Notes: generated by a model not told the origin, from the sequence alone. A stretch of 64,000 nt of DNA from Sphingomonas sp. UNC305MFCol5.2 (GCF_000712135.1 NZ_JOOE01000002.1:248001-312000); one strand, 5' to 3'. Positions 33,027-43,709 are shown, numbered from the stretch's first letter. Numbers and translations: made by a program.

Positions 33027-33794
33027 CTAGCGCGAGCCGCGCTGGCCCGGTTGCGCTTCCACCGCCGGCCCCGTCGCCCACGACGCAGGCCGCCGCGCCG
33101 CATCCGCCGGTGAATCCCCGCCCAGCGTCAGTACCTCATAGGCGGCACCGCCGAGATTGGACGTATCCACGGTCAACAGCGGCGCCGTGTAGCTCGTCGC
33201 CGGCGTGGTCAGCCCGCGTGTGTCGGCGGTCAGCACTGGCTCGAGCGGCAGATACAGCGGCGCGTCCATCACATCGTCGACCACTATCACTGTGCCGCCC
33301 ATCGCCGTCAGCTCGTATAGCTGCCGCGCGAATCCCTTGGGAAACCGGATGCAACCATGCGAAGCGGGATAGCCCGGCAGCTGCCCGGCATGGAGCGCGA
33401 TCCCGCCCCAGGTGAGCCGCTGCATATAAGGCATCGGCGCATTGCTGTAGAGGTTGGAGCGGTGGAACACCTTCTTCTCGAGAATGGTGAACTCGCCCAG
33501 CGGCGTCTCGTAGCCCGGCGCGCCGGTGGAGACAGTGCTGACTCCGATCAGCCGATCGCCGCGATAGACGAGCGCTTGCTGCTGCTGGATCGCGATGACG
33601 ATGCGGACGGCGCTCGCCGCATTGCTCGTCTTGATCAGTTCGGGAGTCTCGAACCAGACCGATTGTCCGGCCTTGAGCTTCGGAATGGCGGGCTGGGCCA
33701 TTTCCTCGCGCGCCTGCGCGGCGGCGGGCGTGGCCGGGACAAGTGCCCATGCCGCCAGGAACAATGCGCCGCGTGCGCCAGACTTCATCGTCAT
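33027..33794 (-). CDS. L,D-transpeptidase (YkuD family)
   Basis: The 255-residue exported enzyme has a signal peptide (ALFLAAWALVPATPAAAQA) and a YkuD domain with IAIQQQQALVYRGDRLIGVS, TPLGEFTILEKK and the catalytic HAGQLPGYPASHGCIRFP with Cys in SHGCIR. It forms 3-3 peptidoglycan cross-links or attaches proteins. Met at 33788 is an alternative start. It is divergent from the YkuD_2 protein at 34043, so two L,D-transpeptidase-type genes share one promoter region. Confidence 0.9.
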   Translation of the reverse strand: MTMKSGARGALFLAAWALVPATPAAAQAREEMAQPAIPKLKAGQSVWFETPELIKTSNAASAVRIVIAIQQQQALVYRGDRLIGVSTVSTGAPGYETPLGEFTILEKKVFHRSNLYSNAPMPYMQRLTWGGIALHAGQLPGYPASHGCIRFPKGFARQLYELTAMGGTVIVVDDVMDAPLYLPLEPVLTADTRGLTTPATSYTAPLLTVDTSNLGGAAYEVLTLGGDSPADAARRPASWATGPAVEAQPGQRGSR

Positions 33795-34042
33795 AGCCTT
33801 TCTGAAGCCGCGAAAGCTTCGCGGCCCGCTTTTCTTAAACTCTAATTAACCTGAATCGTGCCGGCAGGCGAATCACGGATACGGGCATCCCCCAAGCGCG
33901 ATTTTGTTGCCACATCCGGCACTTAACTCGGCGAAGCGGGCAACAGATGCGGTGAGTCGCACGCGCCGGGCTCGATGTTAATCCCATATGAAAGGAGCTC
34001 TGATATACACTCAGGGCATAAGAAGCGGGTAGTGGGTAAAGA

Positions 34043-34756
34043 GTGATCGAGAATCTGAATTCGGCGCAAACGCGCCGTGCGCTGATGAGATCGGCGCTTG
34101 TCATGGCCAGCGGCGCGGTGGTTTCAGCCTGCGCGACGCGGACCATGAGCATCGCAGCCGCGCCGCTTCCGGTGCCCGTTCCTGCTCCCGTGCAGCCGAT
34201 TCCGGCCGCGCCGGTGGTGGCGAAGGCCACACCGAAAGTACCCGGCAACATCCGCCCTGAGCTGTTCAAGCGTGCCATCGCGGCGCTCGATCGGCACTCG
34301 ATGCGGATTCCCTCGCACGATCGCATCGCCATCGCCGATTTCGCGACGCCGTCTTATCGTCCGCGCTTCCACATTGTGAACGTCGGCAGTGGCGAAGTGC
34401 AAAGCTATCTCGTCGCGCACGGCATCGGCTCGGACCCCGAGCATACCGGCTTGCTCCACACCTTCTCGAACGCAATCGATTCGGAAGCGACCAGCGAAGG
34501 CGCGTTCCTCACTGCGGATTATTATGTCGGCAAGCATGGCGATTCGCAGCGCCTGCTCGGGCTCGATCCCACCAACAACAATGCATTCGATCGCGCGATC
34601 GTGGTCCATTCGGCCTGGTATTCGAACGCCGACATGATCGCGAAGCATGGCAAGCTTGGTCGCAGCCAGGGCTGTTTCGCAGTGGGCGAGAACGAACTCG
34701 CCAAGGTGTTCGAGCGCCTCGGCCCCGGCCGGATGATCTATTCCGCCAAGGTCTGA
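34043..34756 (+). CDS. Murein L,D-transpeptidase catalytic-domain protein (YkuD_2)
   Basis: The 237-residue protein matches the YkuD_2 family: FHIVNVGSGEVQSYLVAHG, HTGLLHTFSNAIDSEATSEG, VVHSAWYSN and SQGCFAVG with the likely catalytic Cys. The N-terminus has twin arginines (TRRALMRSALVMASG) and VVSAC, which could be a Tat-type or lipoprotein signal. GTG at 34043 is the start that keeps the RR motif; ATG at 34085 is possible. It is periplasmic and probably modifies peptidoglycan. Confidence 0.85.
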   Translation: MIENLNSAQTRRALMRSALVMASGAVVSACATRTMSIAAAPLPVPVPAPVQPIPAAPVVAKATPKVPGNIRPELFKRAIAALDRHSMRIPSHDRIAIADFATPSYRPRFHIVNVGSGEVQSYLVAHGIGSDPEHTGLLHTFSNAIDSEATSEGAFLTADYYVGKHGDSQRLLGLDPTNNNAFDRAIVVHSAWYSNADMIAKHGKLGRSQGCFAVGENELAKVFERLGPGRMIYSAKV

Positions 34757-34903
34757 TCCCGGCCCGTCTGGATCCTTGCGCGGCAGCGCGATGATTTCGG
34801 CGCCCGCCAGCAACATCGGCCCATGGCCATGCGCCGTCCGCACATGGCACAAGCGAGTGCAAAGGTCGGTTGTCCGGCCGATTTTCGTCGATGCACGTCA
34901 ATC

Positions 34904-34930
34904 TGTGGCATCTTGTGCCACATTATGGCA
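34904..34930. promoter_or_regulatory. Palindromic operator candidate upstream of the GH39 gene
   Basis: GTGCCACATTATGGCAC (34914-34930) is a perfect palindrome with 6-bp arms, 67 bases before the GH39 ATG. An overlapping GTGGCA...TGCCAC pair starts at 34904, so three half-sites lie in a row. A nearly identical 17-mer (15/17) lies at 59874-59890 before lldD. Confidence 0.6.
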
Positions 34931-34997
34931 CCACCAACCTCAGCCAGACACAGGTCGCAAAAGTGACGCGATGAGTACGAGCTGAGGAGAGGATAAT

Positions 34998-36728
34998 ATG
35001 CGCGGACGTTTTTCCGGCTCGTTGCGATCGGCTGCGATGCTCGCGGGATGCGCATTTCTGTCCCTCGCCCAGCCGTCCACCGCACGGCAGACTCCCCCGC
35101 AGGCCGAGCCCGTGATCAACGTCAAGATCGACGTGGATGCCGGCAAAGCGGAAGGGCCGCTCAAGCCGGTCTGGCGCTTCTTCGGCGCGGACGAACCCAA
35201 TTATGCGACGATGAAGGACGGGCGCAAGCTGATCGGGCATCTGGGCGATCTCAAGCCGGGCGCGATCTACTTCCGCGCGCACAATCTGCTCAACACCGGC
35301 GACGGCACCCCGGCGTTCAAATGGGGCAGCACCAACATCTATACCGAGGACAAAGCGGGCAACCCGATCTACGACTGGAAAGTCGTCGATCACCTGATCG
35401 ACACCTATCTGGCGCGCGGCGTGCGGCCCTACCTGCAGCTCGGCTTCATGCCCGAGGCGCTTTCCTCCGCCCCCGCCGAACAGCAATACCAGCATCTCTG
35501 GCGCCCGGGCTTCGCCTACAAATTGATCGAAGGCCGATGGAACGCCCCGCCTAAAGATTACAAGAAATGGGCGGAGCTGATCTACCAATGGACGCTCCAC
35601 AATGTGCAGCGTTACGGCAAGGCAGAAGTCGAGAGCTGGTATTTCGAGGTCTGGAACGAACCCAATGGCGAATCCTATTGGAAAGGCACGCCTGAGGAGT
35701 TCGACAAGCTCCACGATTACGCCATCGACGCGGTGCGCCGCGCCCTCCCCACTGCGCGCGTGGGCGGGCCGGACGTCGCGGGCGCAGGCGGCGCGTTCAT
35801 GGACCAGTTCCTCGCGCATGTCGCGCGCGGCACCAATCACGCCACCGGCCTGAAGGGCACGCCGACCGACTTCCTCGCCTTCCATGCCAAGGGACGGCCC
35901 GAGTTCGTCGATGGCCATGTCCGGATGGGCATCTCGACGCATCTCAAGGGCGTCAGCGCGGGCTTCGGCAAGATCGCCGCCGTGCCCGAGCTCGCGAGCC
36001 GGCCGATCGTCATCGGCGAGAGCGATCCCGAAGGATGCGCCGCCTGCCCGGGGCCGCAGAACGGCTATCGCAACGGCACGATGTATTCGAGTTACACCGC
36101 CGCAAGCTTCGCCCGCATCTGGGAGCTGGCGGACAAGCACAAGGTCAATCTGGAAGGGGTGCTCACCTGGGCCTTCACCTTCGAGGACCAGCCCTGGTTC
36201 GCCGGCTATCGCCAGCTCGCCAGCAACGGCGTGGACCTGCCAGTGCTGAACGTGTTCCGCATGTTCTCGAAGCTGGGCGAGACTCGCGTCGCGGCGGCGA
36301 GCAGCGGCCAGCTAACGCTCGAGACGATCACCGCCCAGGGCGTCCGCGGCGCGCCGGACGTGGGCACGATTGCCACGATCGCGCGCGACGGCAAGGTTGC
36401 CGTGCTGGTGTGGAACTATCACGACGACGATGTCCCGGGACCCACCGCCGCCATCAAGCTGAACCTGTCGGGCCTCGGCCGGGGCAAGATCCGGCAGCTC
36501 ACCGAGTGGCGCGTCGATCAACGCCATGCCAACGCTTACGCCGCGTGGCAGGCGATGGGCTCACCGCAGTCTCCCGACGAGACCCAATACACGCAGCTCG
36601 AAAAGGCGTCGCAATTGCTGCCCGAGCCCGTACGCGACGTCGCCGTTCGATCGGGCCGCGCGAACGTTGAGGTCATGGTGCCGCGGCAGGGAGTGACGCT
36701 GCTGGTCTTCGAAGACAAAGGCCGTTGA
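34998..36728 (+). CDS. Glycoside hydrolase family 39 (beta-xylosidase-like), exported
   Basis: The 576-residue enzyme has a signal peptide (SAAMLAGCAFLSLAQPSTA), then a GH39 (clan GH-A) barrel. The acid/base is Glu221 in VWNEPN and the nucleophile is Glu341 in VIGESDPEG. A C-terminal beta domain follows. Retaining cleavage of xylosides or related sugars is expected; exact substrate unknown. AGGAGAGG precedes the ATG. It is a single gene with palindromic operator candidates upstream and a hairpin downstream. Confidence 0.9.
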   Translation: MRGRFSGSLRSAAMLAGCAFLSLAQPSTARQTPPQAEPVINVKIDVDAGKAEGPLKPVWRFFGADEPNYATMKDGRKLIGHLGDLKPGAIYFRAHNLLNTGDGTPAFKWGSTNIYTEDKAGNPIYDWKVVDHLIDTYLARGVRPYLQLGFMPEALSSAPAEQQYQHLWRPGFAYKLIEGRWNAPPKDYKKWAELIYQWTLHNVQRYGKAEVESWYFEVWNEPNGESYWKGTPEEFDKLHDYAIDAVRRALPTARVGGPDVAGAGGAFMDQFLAHVARGTNHATGLKGTPTDFLAFHAKGRPEFVDGHVRMGISTHLKGVSAGFGKIAAVPELASRPIVIGESDPEGCAACPGPQNGYRNGTMYSSYTAASFARIWELADKHKVNLEGVLTWAFTFEDQPWFAGYRQLASNGVDLPVLNVFRMFSKLGETRVAAASSGQLTLETITAQGVRGAPDVGTIATIARDGKVAVLVWNYHDDDVPGPTAAIKLNLSGLGRGKIRQLTEWRVDQRHANAYAAWQAMGSPQSPDETQYTQLEKASQLLPEPVRDVAVRSGRANVEVMVPRQGVTLLVFEDKGR

Positions 36729-36769
36729 CCTGGCTCGAGATGCGGCCAGCCTCACGGCCAGATGAAAAC

Positions 36770-36800
36770 GGGGCGGCAACGGCTCTAGCCGCGCCGCCCC
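36770..36800. terminator. Hairpin between the GH39 gene and csp
   Basis: GGGGCGGC (36770-36777) pairs with GCCGCCCC (36793-36800) around a 15-base loop. AAAAC precedes it, giving a T-run on the minus strand, so it suits termination of csp and may also end the GH39 transcript. Confidence 0.6.
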
Positions 36801-36822
36801 GCAATCGCTTACGCAGAGTGCG

Positions 36823-37029
36823 TCAGAGGGCCTGGAGGTTGACCGCCGAAGCCTTGCCGCGCTGATCGTTCTCGATGTCGTACGAGACGCGCTGGTCGGA
36901 CTGCAGCGTCGTCATGCCTGCACGCTCGACGGCGCTGATGTGGACGAAGCTGTCATTGCCGCCATCCTCTGGCGCAATGAAGCCATAGCCCTTGTCGGCG
37001 TTGAAGAATTTTACTTTGCCGATCGGCAT
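36823..37029 (-). CDS. Cold-shock domain protein
   Basis: The 68-residue OB-fold protein carries RNP1 KGYGFI and RNP2 SFVHISA and ends KASAVNLQAL. It should bind single-stranded RNA/DNA and melt mRNA structure. AAAGGAAC precedes the ATG. The 306-bp gap upstream could hold a long structured 5' leader, as is common for csp genes. Confidence 0.95.
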   Translation of the reverse strand: MPIGKVKFFNADKGYGFIAPEDGGNDSFVHISAVERAGMTTLQSDQRVSYDIENDQRGKASAVNLQAL

Positions 37030-37335
37030 GGGATGTTCCTTTCCAGAACATGGAAAAACCGCACGAAAAACTGTGCAGCGGGAGCCAATAATCTTGAAAA
37101 GGATATCTCGCCCAAAGGCGTCAATTTCCGTCGCAGGCGACGATTAGCGCATTCCCTCTAGCAGCGAGACGCGAATAAAGCAACGCAATGCTTTTATAGT
37201 CCCGGCCCGCCATGGCATATCGTCTGCGTATTTAGGCACTTCAAGGCGATCGGGCGAACCGCAATCTCCCAAAAAGGCAACCAATCGCGCCGGCGTGGGT
37301 TGGCATTCGCCCACGCGCCGCACTAGGACCCTTAC
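37030..37335. other. Gap between csp and pncC
   Basis: This 306-bp non-coding stretch should hold the csp promoter and leader on the minus strand and the pncC promoter on the plus strand. A hairpin with arms GCGTGGG (37293-37299) and CCCACGC (37310-37316) lies 20 bases before the pncC ATG and could affect its translation. No other gene or RNA is recognised. Confidence 0.5.
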
Positions 37336-37839
37336 ATGACCGAAACGCTCTCGCCGGTCCTCCCCGATGAGGTGGACGCCGCCGTGCGCAGGCTGCTCGA
37401 GCGTGCGTGCGACAGGGATCTGTCGATCGCTACCGCGGAAAGCTGCACCGGCGGGCTGCTGGCCTCGCTCTTCACCGACGTCGAGGGGGCGAGCCATGCC
37501 TTCGAGCGCGGCTTCGTCGTGTACACCAACGAGGCCAAGGCCGAAATGCTGGGCATCCCTCCCGAACTGATCGAAGCCGAAACCGCGGTCAGCGAGGCAG
37601 TCGCGCGGCGCATGGCCGAAGGGGCGCTGCGCTACAGCAAGGCGCAGGTTGCACTGGCGGTGACCGGCTTCGCCGGCGCCGGCGCGCCGGGTGACGAACC
37701 GGGCCTCGTCCACTTCGCTTGCGCGCGCGATGGCCGCCCCACGGCGCACCGCGAGGAGCATTTCGGCGATATCGGTCGCGGGCCGGTGCGGATCGAATGC
37801 CTGCGCGTGGGGCTGGAAATGCTATCGGAGGCGCTGTGA
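37336..37839 (+). CDS. pncC: CinA-family nicotinamide-nucleotide amidase (PncC)
   Basis: The 167-residue protein is a stand-alone CinA C-terminal domain with [34 protein letters not shown] and [20 protein letters not shown]. It deamidates NMN to NaMN in pyridine nucleotide salvage. Its stop overlaps the nadE ATG by one base (TGATG). The pairing with NAD synthetase supports the role: salvage product and final NAD synthesis in one operon. Confidence 0.92.
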   Translation: MTETLSPVLPDEVDAAVRRLLERACDRDLSIATAESCTGGLLASLFTDVEGASHAFERGFVVYTNEAKAEMLGIPPELIEAETAVSEAVARRMAEGALRYSKAQVALAVTGFAGAGAPGDEPGLVHFACARDGRPTAHREEHFGDIGRGPVRIECLRVGLEMLSEAL

Positions 37840-39890
37840 TGGCGAAGACCCACCCCTTTTACGCCCTCCACCGCCAGGGGATGATCCGCGCGGGCGTGTG
37901 CACGCCGTCGGTCATGGTCGGCGATCCCGCCGCCAACGCAGCGTCGACGATCGCGCTGGCGCAGGAGGGCGATGCCAGAGGCGCCGACCTGCTCGTCTTC
38001 CCCGAGCTCAACGTCACCACCTACGCGATCGACGACTTGCACCTGCAGGACGCGATCCTCGACGCGACCGAGGCGGGGATCGCCGCGATCGTCGAAGCGA
38101 GTGCAAAGCTCAGGCCGGTGCTGCTGATCGGCGCGGCGCTCCGCCGCAACGGCCGGCTCTACAATTGCGCGGTGGCGATCGCCCGCGGACGCATCCTCGG
38201 CGTGGTGCCCAAGCAATTCCTGCCCAATTATCGCGAATATTACGAGAAGCGCTGGTTCGCCTCGGGGCTGGGCCTCACCGGCCTCGATGTCACCGTCGCG
38301 GGGCAGACCGTGCCATTCGGCGCCGATCTGATCTTTGCCGCTTCGGATCTCGAGGATTTCGTCTTCCACGTCGAGATCTGCGAGGATTATTGGGCGCCGA
38401 CGCCGCCCTCCACCGACGGCGCGCTGGCCGGCGCGCTGGTGCTGTGCAACCTGTCCGCCTCGAACATCGTCATCGGCAAGGGCCGCGAGCGCGAGCTGCT
38501 CTGCGCGTCGCAATCGGCGCGGACGCTCTCGGCCTATCTCTATTCGGCCTCGGGGCCTGGCGAGAGCACCACCGATCTCGCCTGGGACGGCCAGGGGCTG
38601 ATCTACGAATTCGGCGAACTGCTCGCCCGCTCCGAACGCTTCGAGCTGACAACCGAGGTCGTCTGCGCCGACCTCGATCTCGAACGCCTCCGCCTCGAGC
38701 GGATGCGCGACGGTACGTTCAACGACAGCACCCGCTACGCCGATCATCCCGAGACGCGTTTCCGCCGCATCGCGTTCGAGCACCAGCCCGATATGGCCGA
38801 TCGCGGGCTGGTCCGCCCGCTCCGCCGTTTCCCGTTCGTGCCCAACACGCCCGCGCGGCTCGAGGAGGATTGCTACGAAGCCTTCAACATCCAGGTCGAA
38901 GGCCTTCGGAAACGGCTCCAATCGACCGGCAGCAAGCATCTCGTCATCGGCGTCTCGGGCGGGCTCGATTCGACCCATGCGCTGATCGTGGCGTGCAAGG
39001 CGATGGATCGACTCGGTCGCCCGCGCTCGGATATCCTCGGCTTCACCATGCCCGGCTTCGCGACCGGGGAAGCGACGAAGGCGAACGCCTGGGAGCTGAT
39101 GCGCGCGCTCGGCGTCACCGGCGAGGAAATCGACATCCGCCCCACTGCGCGCCAGATGCTCGCCGATCTCGGCCATCCCTTCGCCTCGGGGGAGCCGGTC
39201 TATGACGTGACCTTCGAGAACGTCCAGGCGGGGCTGCGCACCGACTATCTCTTCCGCCTCGCCAATCAGCGCCAGGGCTTCGTCGTCGGCACCGGCGACC
39301 TGTCCGAACTCGCGCTCGGCTGGTGCACCTATGGCGTAGGCGATCAGATGAGCCATTATGGCGTCAACGCGGGGGTGCCGAAGACACTAATTCAGTATCT
39401 TATCCGCTGGACCCTGCAGACCGGACAGTTCGAGGGTCAGGCCGCGTCGACGCTGGACCAGATACTGAACACCGAGATATCCCCCGAACTCGTCCCCGCC
39501 GACGCCGAGGGCAGGATACAGAGCACGCAGGATCGCATCGGTCCCTATGAGCTCCACGATTTCTTCCTCCATTATGTCGTTCGCCACGGCCTGCGTCCCT
39601 CGAAGATCGCCTTCCTCGCCTGGCACGCCTGGCGCGACCGCGACGCCGGGCTCTGGCCGATCGGCTTCCCCGAGGGCAGTCGCAACGAATATGACCTGGC
39701 CACGATCGCGAGATTGCTGGAGGCGTTCCTGTTCCGCTTCTTCCAGACCAGCCAGTTCAAGCGTTCGGCGATGCCCAACGGCCCCAAGGTCTCCGCCGGC
39801 GGCGCGCTCAGCCCGCGCGGCGACTGGCGCGCGCCGTCGGACAGCGTGGCGACTGCATGGATCGAGGAGCTTCGCCGCGCGCTGCCCTAG
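37839..39890 (+). CDS. nadE: Glutamine-dependent NAD+ synthetase
   Basis: The 683-residue two-domain enzyme has an N-terminal nitrilase-type glutaminase with the triad Glu56 (FPELNVTTY), Lys125 ([15 protein letters not shown]) and Cys181 ([10 protein letters not shown]). The C-terminal ammonia-dependent synthetase has the PP-loop [14 protein letters not shown] (about residue 370) and [17 protein letters not shown]. It converts NaAD to NAD+ with ATP and glutamine. The length fits the long bacterial NadE class. It is coupled to pncC and overlaps the convergent kinase gene by 4 bp. Confidence 0.97.
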   Translation: MAKTHPFYALHRQGMIRAGVCTPSVMVGDPAANAASTIALAQEGDARGADLLVFPELNVTTYAIDDLHLQDAILDATEAGIAAIVEASAKLRPVLLIGAALRRNGRLYNCAVAIARGRILGVVPKQFLPNYREYYEKRWFASGLGLTGLDVTVAGQTVPFGADLIFAASDLEDFVFHVEICEDYWAPTPPSTDGALAGALVLCNLSASNIVIGKGRERELLCASQSARTLSAYLYSASGPGESTTDLAWDGQGLIYEFGELLARSERFELTTEVVCADLDLERLRLERMRDGTFNDSTRYADHPETRFRRIAFEHQPDMADRGLVRPLRRFPFVPNTPARLEEDCYEAFNIQVEGLRKRLQSTGSKHLVIGVSGGLDSTHALIVACKAMDRLGRPRSDILGFTMPGFATGEATKANAWELMRALGVTGEEIDIRPTARQMLADLGHPFASGEPVYDVTFENVQAGLRTDYLFRLANQRQGFVVGTGDLSELALGWCTYGVGDQMSHYGVNAGVPKTLIQYLIRWTLQTGQFEGQAASTLDQILNTEISPELVPADAEGRIQSTQDRIGPYELHDFFLHYVVRHGLRPSKIAFLAWHAWRDRDAGLWPIGFPEGSRNEYDLATIARLLEAFLFRFFQTSQFKRSAMPNGPKVSAGGALSPRGDWRAPSDSVATAWIEELRRALP

Positions 39891-41488
39891 GGGCGCAGCA
39901 GCCCGGCGACTTTACGGAGCAGTTCCTGCGCCTCGAAAGGCTTCCACAACACCGCGACCTGTGGACCGCCAACCGCGTCGAGCTTCACGAAATCGGCGAA
40001 GCCGGTGACCAGCACGACAGGCAGATCGGGATGGTCTTCGCGGACCTTCCGTACGACATCGGCACCGGTCATCCCGGGCATCGCGAAGTCGACCACGAGC
40101 AGGTCGGGCCGCAGCCGCCGGACCAGGTCGATCCCCGCTCCGCCCTCGGCCGCTTCCTCGACCGTCGCCCCTGCCGATAGCAGGGTATCGAGCAGCGAAC
40201 CGCGAACCTGGGCATCGTCGTCGACCAGCGCGATCGTGAAGCCCGACAGATCGACGCGCGCATCGGAGCGGGCATCATCGCCGATGACGCGCCGCGGCTG
40301 ACTGGTCGCGACCCGCAGGAACAGCTTTATCGAGGTGCCCTCCGCTTCCCGGCTCTCGATGGCCAGCACTCCACCGGACTGGCGCACCACGGCCGAGGCC
40401 ATGGCCAGTCCCATGCCGGTGCCCTTGCCGGGGCCCTTTGTGGTGAAGAATGGCTCGGTGGCGCGCACGCGTACGTCCTCCGACATGCCGATGCCGGTAT
40501 CCGACAGGGTGAGCGCCACATAATCGCCGTCCGGAAGATCGCGGGTGGCGGCGTCGCTTGCGCGATCGACGGCAATCGTCAGCGTGCCGCCCTCGGGCAT
40601 CGCATCGCGCGCATTGAAGGCCAGGTTGAGCAGCACGAGCTCGAGCTGGAGCGGATCGACTTCGACGTTGAGAGCAGGATCGATCCGCTCGACGCGCAAT
40701 TGCCCAAGCGGGGCCACAGCGCGCTCGATCAGGTCTTTCACGCCGCCGATCAGTTCGCCGAGCCGCACCGAATTGAGATCGAAGCGCTGCTTGCTCGAAA
40801 AAGCGAGCAGCTGGCCGGTCAGCGAACGTCCACGCTCGACGGCGTTCAGCGCACTCGCGCTCCAGCCGACTACCCGGTCGATATCGCCGGGCTTGCGCGC
40901 GATCAGTTCGAGATTGCCTGCCACTGCCTGGAGCAGATTGTTGAAATCGTGCGCGATACCGCCGGTAAGCTGGCCAACGGCCTCGAGCTTCTGCGACTGG
41001 AGCAGCGCGGCTTCGAGCTCCTGCCGCTGCGCCACGTGCTGGCGCAGGTCCTCGAGCGCGGCATCGCGCTCCGCGATCAAGGCCTCCAATTCGGCGTTTT
41101 GGTCAGAGAGCTGGGCGCGCGAGGGCATCGACACCACCTTGGAAAGCAGGGGCCAGAGCGCCACCGCCGTCGCGATGGAGCCCGCCGCGGTCAGCCCCTT
41201 GAATATCGACGCCGCGCCGCCGAGCGGACGCCACAAGGCCGTCACGCTCATCACGTGCACGACCCCGTCCGCCATCAGGAAGGCGGCGAAGCACCAGAAT
41301 ATCCAGCGAAAGGCGAAATCGCGCCGGCGGTGTATCAGCAACGCCAGCCCTATCGCTATCGAGAAATAGGCGAGCGCCAGAACGGAATCGGCAACGGCGT
41401 TCGCCCAGAACAGGTCCGCGCGCAACGCCGTGGATGCTCCACGCGGCGCATAGCTTCCGTTCGACAACGCAGCCAAGAGGCTAAGCAT
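39887..41488 (-). CDS. Membrane hybrid histidine kinase
   Basis: The 533-residue kinase has three predicted membrane helices (about 33-52, 61-82, 97-115), a coiled coil, and a transmitter with His180 ([17 protein letters not shown]). The ATPase motifs are [20 protein letters not shown] and [17 protein letters not shown]-terminal receiver has its phospho-Asp in [10 protein letters not shown] and its Lys in [17 protein letters not shown] is typical of the HWE-like/NtrB-like hybrid kinases common in sphingomonads. No partner regulator is adjacent. The signal is unknown. Confidence 0.92.
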   Translation of the reverse strand: MLSLLAALSNGSYAPRGASTALRADLFWANAVADSVLALAYFSIAIGLALLIHRRRDFAFRWIFWCFAAFLMADGVVHVMSVTALWRPLGGAASIFKGLTAAGSIATAVALWPLLSKVVSMPSRAQLSDQNAELEALIAERDAALEDLRQHVAQRQELEAALLQSQKLEAVGQLTGGIAHDFNNLLQAVAGNLELIARKPGDIDRVVGWSASALNAVERGRSLTGQLLAFSSKQRFDLNSVRLGELIGGVKDLIERAVAPLGQLRVERIDPALNVEVDPLQLELVLLNLAFNARDAMPEGGTLTIAVDRASDAATRDLPDGDYVALTLSDTGIGMSEDVRVRATEPFFTTKGPGKGTGMGLAMASAVVRQSGGVLAIESREAEGTSIKLFLRVATSQPRRVIGDDARSDARVDLSGFTIALVDDDAQVRGSLLDTLLSAGATVEEAAEGGAGIDLVRRLRPDLLVVDFAMPGMTGADVVRKVREDHPDLPVVLVTGFADFVKLDAVGGPQVAVLWKPFEAQELLRKVAGLLRP

Positions 41489-41586
41489 GCACGATCCCTA
41501 CCCTGCGGAGGCCACTGTGGAAACAGCTTGATATAGTGAGGACCATAAGGGCCAGAACCTAAGGGAAATGCCCGAGCCCGATCGTA

Positions 41587-42612
41587 TCACAAGAGTAACG
41601 AACGGCGCTCGGCGGCGCTTTGGCGGGCAATTTCGATGAGCCTGAGGCCGGCAAGCGCGTCGGAGGGCGACACCGGCGGCGGCGCGTGTCCGGCGATTGC
41701 CCGCGCCACGCCGGAATAAAAAAGCCGGTAATCGCCCCGTTCGGACGCAATCGATCGCTGCGTCCCGTCGCCGTTCGTCAGAACGCCGTGATTGGCGGGA
41801 TCCTCGACGCCGTGGCCCGGATCGTCGGCACGCCCGCCGCTCCGCAATTGCATTTCCTGCGGATCGAGACCGTGCTTGACGAAGCTCGCTTTGGTGCCGT
41901 GCACGGCGAAACGCGGTCGCGGCGCGGGGACGATCGATGCGGAGGAGAGCACCGCGCGCATCCGGCCATAATGCAGGGTCAATTCGAAATAATCGTCGAC
42001 CAGCGAACCTTCCCGCTGGGCAACCATATCGGCGGTCACGCTTTCCGGTGGGCCAAACAGCGCCAGCGCCTGATCGATCAGATGCGGGCCCAGGTCGATC
42101 AGCACGCCCCCGCCGGGACCCGCCGTTTCGTGCCAATTGCCGCGCAGCGCGGGACGGAAGCGGTCCCAGCGCGCCTCGTAGAGCGTGATATCGCCCAGGG
42201 CACCTTCGTCCAGCAGCTTCTTCAGCGTCAGGAAGTCGCTGTCCCAGCGGCGATTGTGGAATATGCTGAGCACCTTCCCCTGCGTGTCCGCCAGCGCGAG
42301 CAGCGTTTCCGCCTCGGCGACGCTGTTCGCGAAAGGCTTGTCGATCACGACATGCTTGCCCGCTTCGAGCGCCGCTCTGGCGAGCGGGAAATGCGTGTCG
42401 TTGGGGGTGCAGACCACCACGAGCTCGATGGCCGGATCGGCGAGCAAGGCGGCGACTTCGGGAACAACCTCCACCTTCGGATAGCGTTCGTGCACCGCGT
42501 CGGGCCGCGAAGTGACGATCGCCGCGAGATCGAGTTCGGGGGCGGCATCGACCAGCGGCGCGTGGAAAGCCGTGCCGCCAAGGCCGAAGCCGATCAGTCC
42601 GGTACGGATCAT
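41587..42612 (-). CDS. Gfo/Idh/MocA family oxidoreductase, cytoplasmic
   Basis: The 341-residue protein has an N-terminal Rossmann fold (IRTGLIGFGLGGTAFHAPLV), VCTPNDTHFPLARAALEAGK and the DKP form of the catalytic motif (VIDKPFANS). A C-terminal alpha/beta domain contains GGGVLIDLGPHLIDQALALF. It resembles YdgJ-type scyllo-inositol/sugar dehydrogenases. It has no signal peptide, unlike the other three Gfo/Idh proteins of the window. ATG at 42612 is preferred because AAGAGGAG lies upstream. Confidence 0.92.
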   Translation of the reverse strand: MIRTGLIGFGLGGTAFHAPLVDAAPELDLAAIVTSRPDAVHERYPKVEVVPEVAALLADPAIELVVVCTPNDTHFPLARAALEAGKHVVIDKPFANSVAEAETLLALADTQGKVLSIFHNRRWDSDFLTLKKLLDEGALGDITLYEARWDRFRPALRGNWHETAGPGGGVLIDLGPHLIDQALALFGPPESVTADMVAQREGSLVDDYFELTLHYGRMRAVLSSASIVPAPRPRFAVHGTKASFVKHGLDPQEMQLRSGGRADDPGHGVEDPANHGVLTNGDGTQRSIASERGDYRLFYSGVARAIAGHAPPPVSPSDALAGLRLIEIARQSAAERRSLLL

Positions 42613-42890
42613 GCGAGCTCCTCTTGCCGGTCGCGCCGCCGCTCTATGCGCTGTGGAAGGACTTTCCAACCGGGGTCGTGCGGCCGCGGTTCAATTCGTT
42701 GCGGCGCCGTAGCGGGTCTCTCCGAAGCGAGCCGGTTTGCATTTTGGGGGCTGTGGAGAGGATAGCGGCACCACTGGAACGCCCCTCCGTTCGCGCAGGC
42801 GCGACATGCCGGGCCCGCCGTCCCTCGCCGGCCCGGCACGCTGCGGCCAGCCACGGCGTTGCCAAGGACGTCAGGGCCACTGCCCCTTGG

Positions 42891-43709
42891 TTACGCCGAC
42901 GCTTCACCACCAACTCTGCCGACTTTCGGCCTTTCCGATCCTGCCCGGCATTGGGATGAGGCCAGCAAATCCCCAACCAGCCACAGCGCCGCCCCCATGC
43001 ACAGGCTGATCGCGGCACCTTCCCAGCGAAGCCATTGTGTCGGATGCGTGAACGCTCCGGGCAGCCAGGCGAGCAGGACGAAGCACATATACATCAATGC
43101 ACCGAACCGTGTCGCCGGGACCGCAAATCGATTTGCGATCAGGCCAAGGCCAACGGCGGCATGCCCCGCGCCCGTCGCGATCGCCCAGAACATCTGGCCG
43201 CCAGGGAGCCACTCGGGCACCATATTCCCGGTCTGCACCGGCGCCATGAAATGCGCGAGACCGAAGACGAGCGAACAGGCGCCGAATGTGATTCTGGCGA
43301 CGGTCGCTCCGACCGATCGGTCCCCGCGTGCCAGCAGCAGGATTGCCCACGCGCCGACGACCACCGCCAGCTGCTCCGCGAGCCCCAGAAGGGCGTTCGC
43401 GTTGAGAGGTGGCCCGATCAGGAGCCGCAGATAACAGGCGTCGTAAAGCGCGAATATCAGGAGCAGGAGCATCGCTGCAGGGCGGACGGTGCGTGGCGCC
43501 AGCAGGCCCGATCCGCCCATCACCAACAGTCCAGCCGCGAGATAAGCGAGCGGCCGCCGCAAGGGCAGGTTCCCGGGCACCGGCTGCCAGAAGTCATGAA
43601 ACTCGCCCTGTAGGATGCAGGCGATCCCGTACAGGATGGCCGCCACTCCCAGGAACGCGGTACCCAGGGCGGCCTCATCCAGCCGCTGCCATATCTTTTG
43701 CACCTGCAT
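42891..43709 (-). CDS. DoxX-like polytopic membrane protein
   Basis: The 272-residue protein has about seven or eight membrane helices and two internal halves of similar layout (AALGTAFLGVAAILYGIACI and VGATVARITFGACSLVFGLA). The second half, with AHFMAPVQTGNMVPEWLPGG and FWAIATGAGHAAVGLGLIAN, looks like DoxX/DUF4383 helical bundles. Function unknown. It is divergent from the CadC-like regulator (194-bp gap), which could control it. A hairpin (42808-42837) lies downstream. Confidence 0.7.
   Translation of the reverse strand: MQVQKIWQRLDEAALGTAFLGVAAILYGIACILQGEFHDFWQPVPGNLPLRRPLAYLAAGLLVMGGSGLLAPRTVRPAAMLLLLIFALYDACYLRLLIGPPLNANALLGLAEQLAVVVGAWAILLLARGDRSVGATVARITFGACSLVFGLAHFMAPVQTGNMVPEWLPGGQMFWAIATGAGHAAVGLGLIANRFAVPATRFGALMYMCFVLLAWLPGAFTHPTQWLRWEGAAISLCMGAALWLVGDLLASSQCRAGSERPKVGRVGGEASA

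Noticed and set aside
34914..34930. TGGCAC in the GH39 and lldD palindromes as sigma-54 promoters
   Set aside because: No TTGC block occurs at the required spacing downstream of either TGGCAC.
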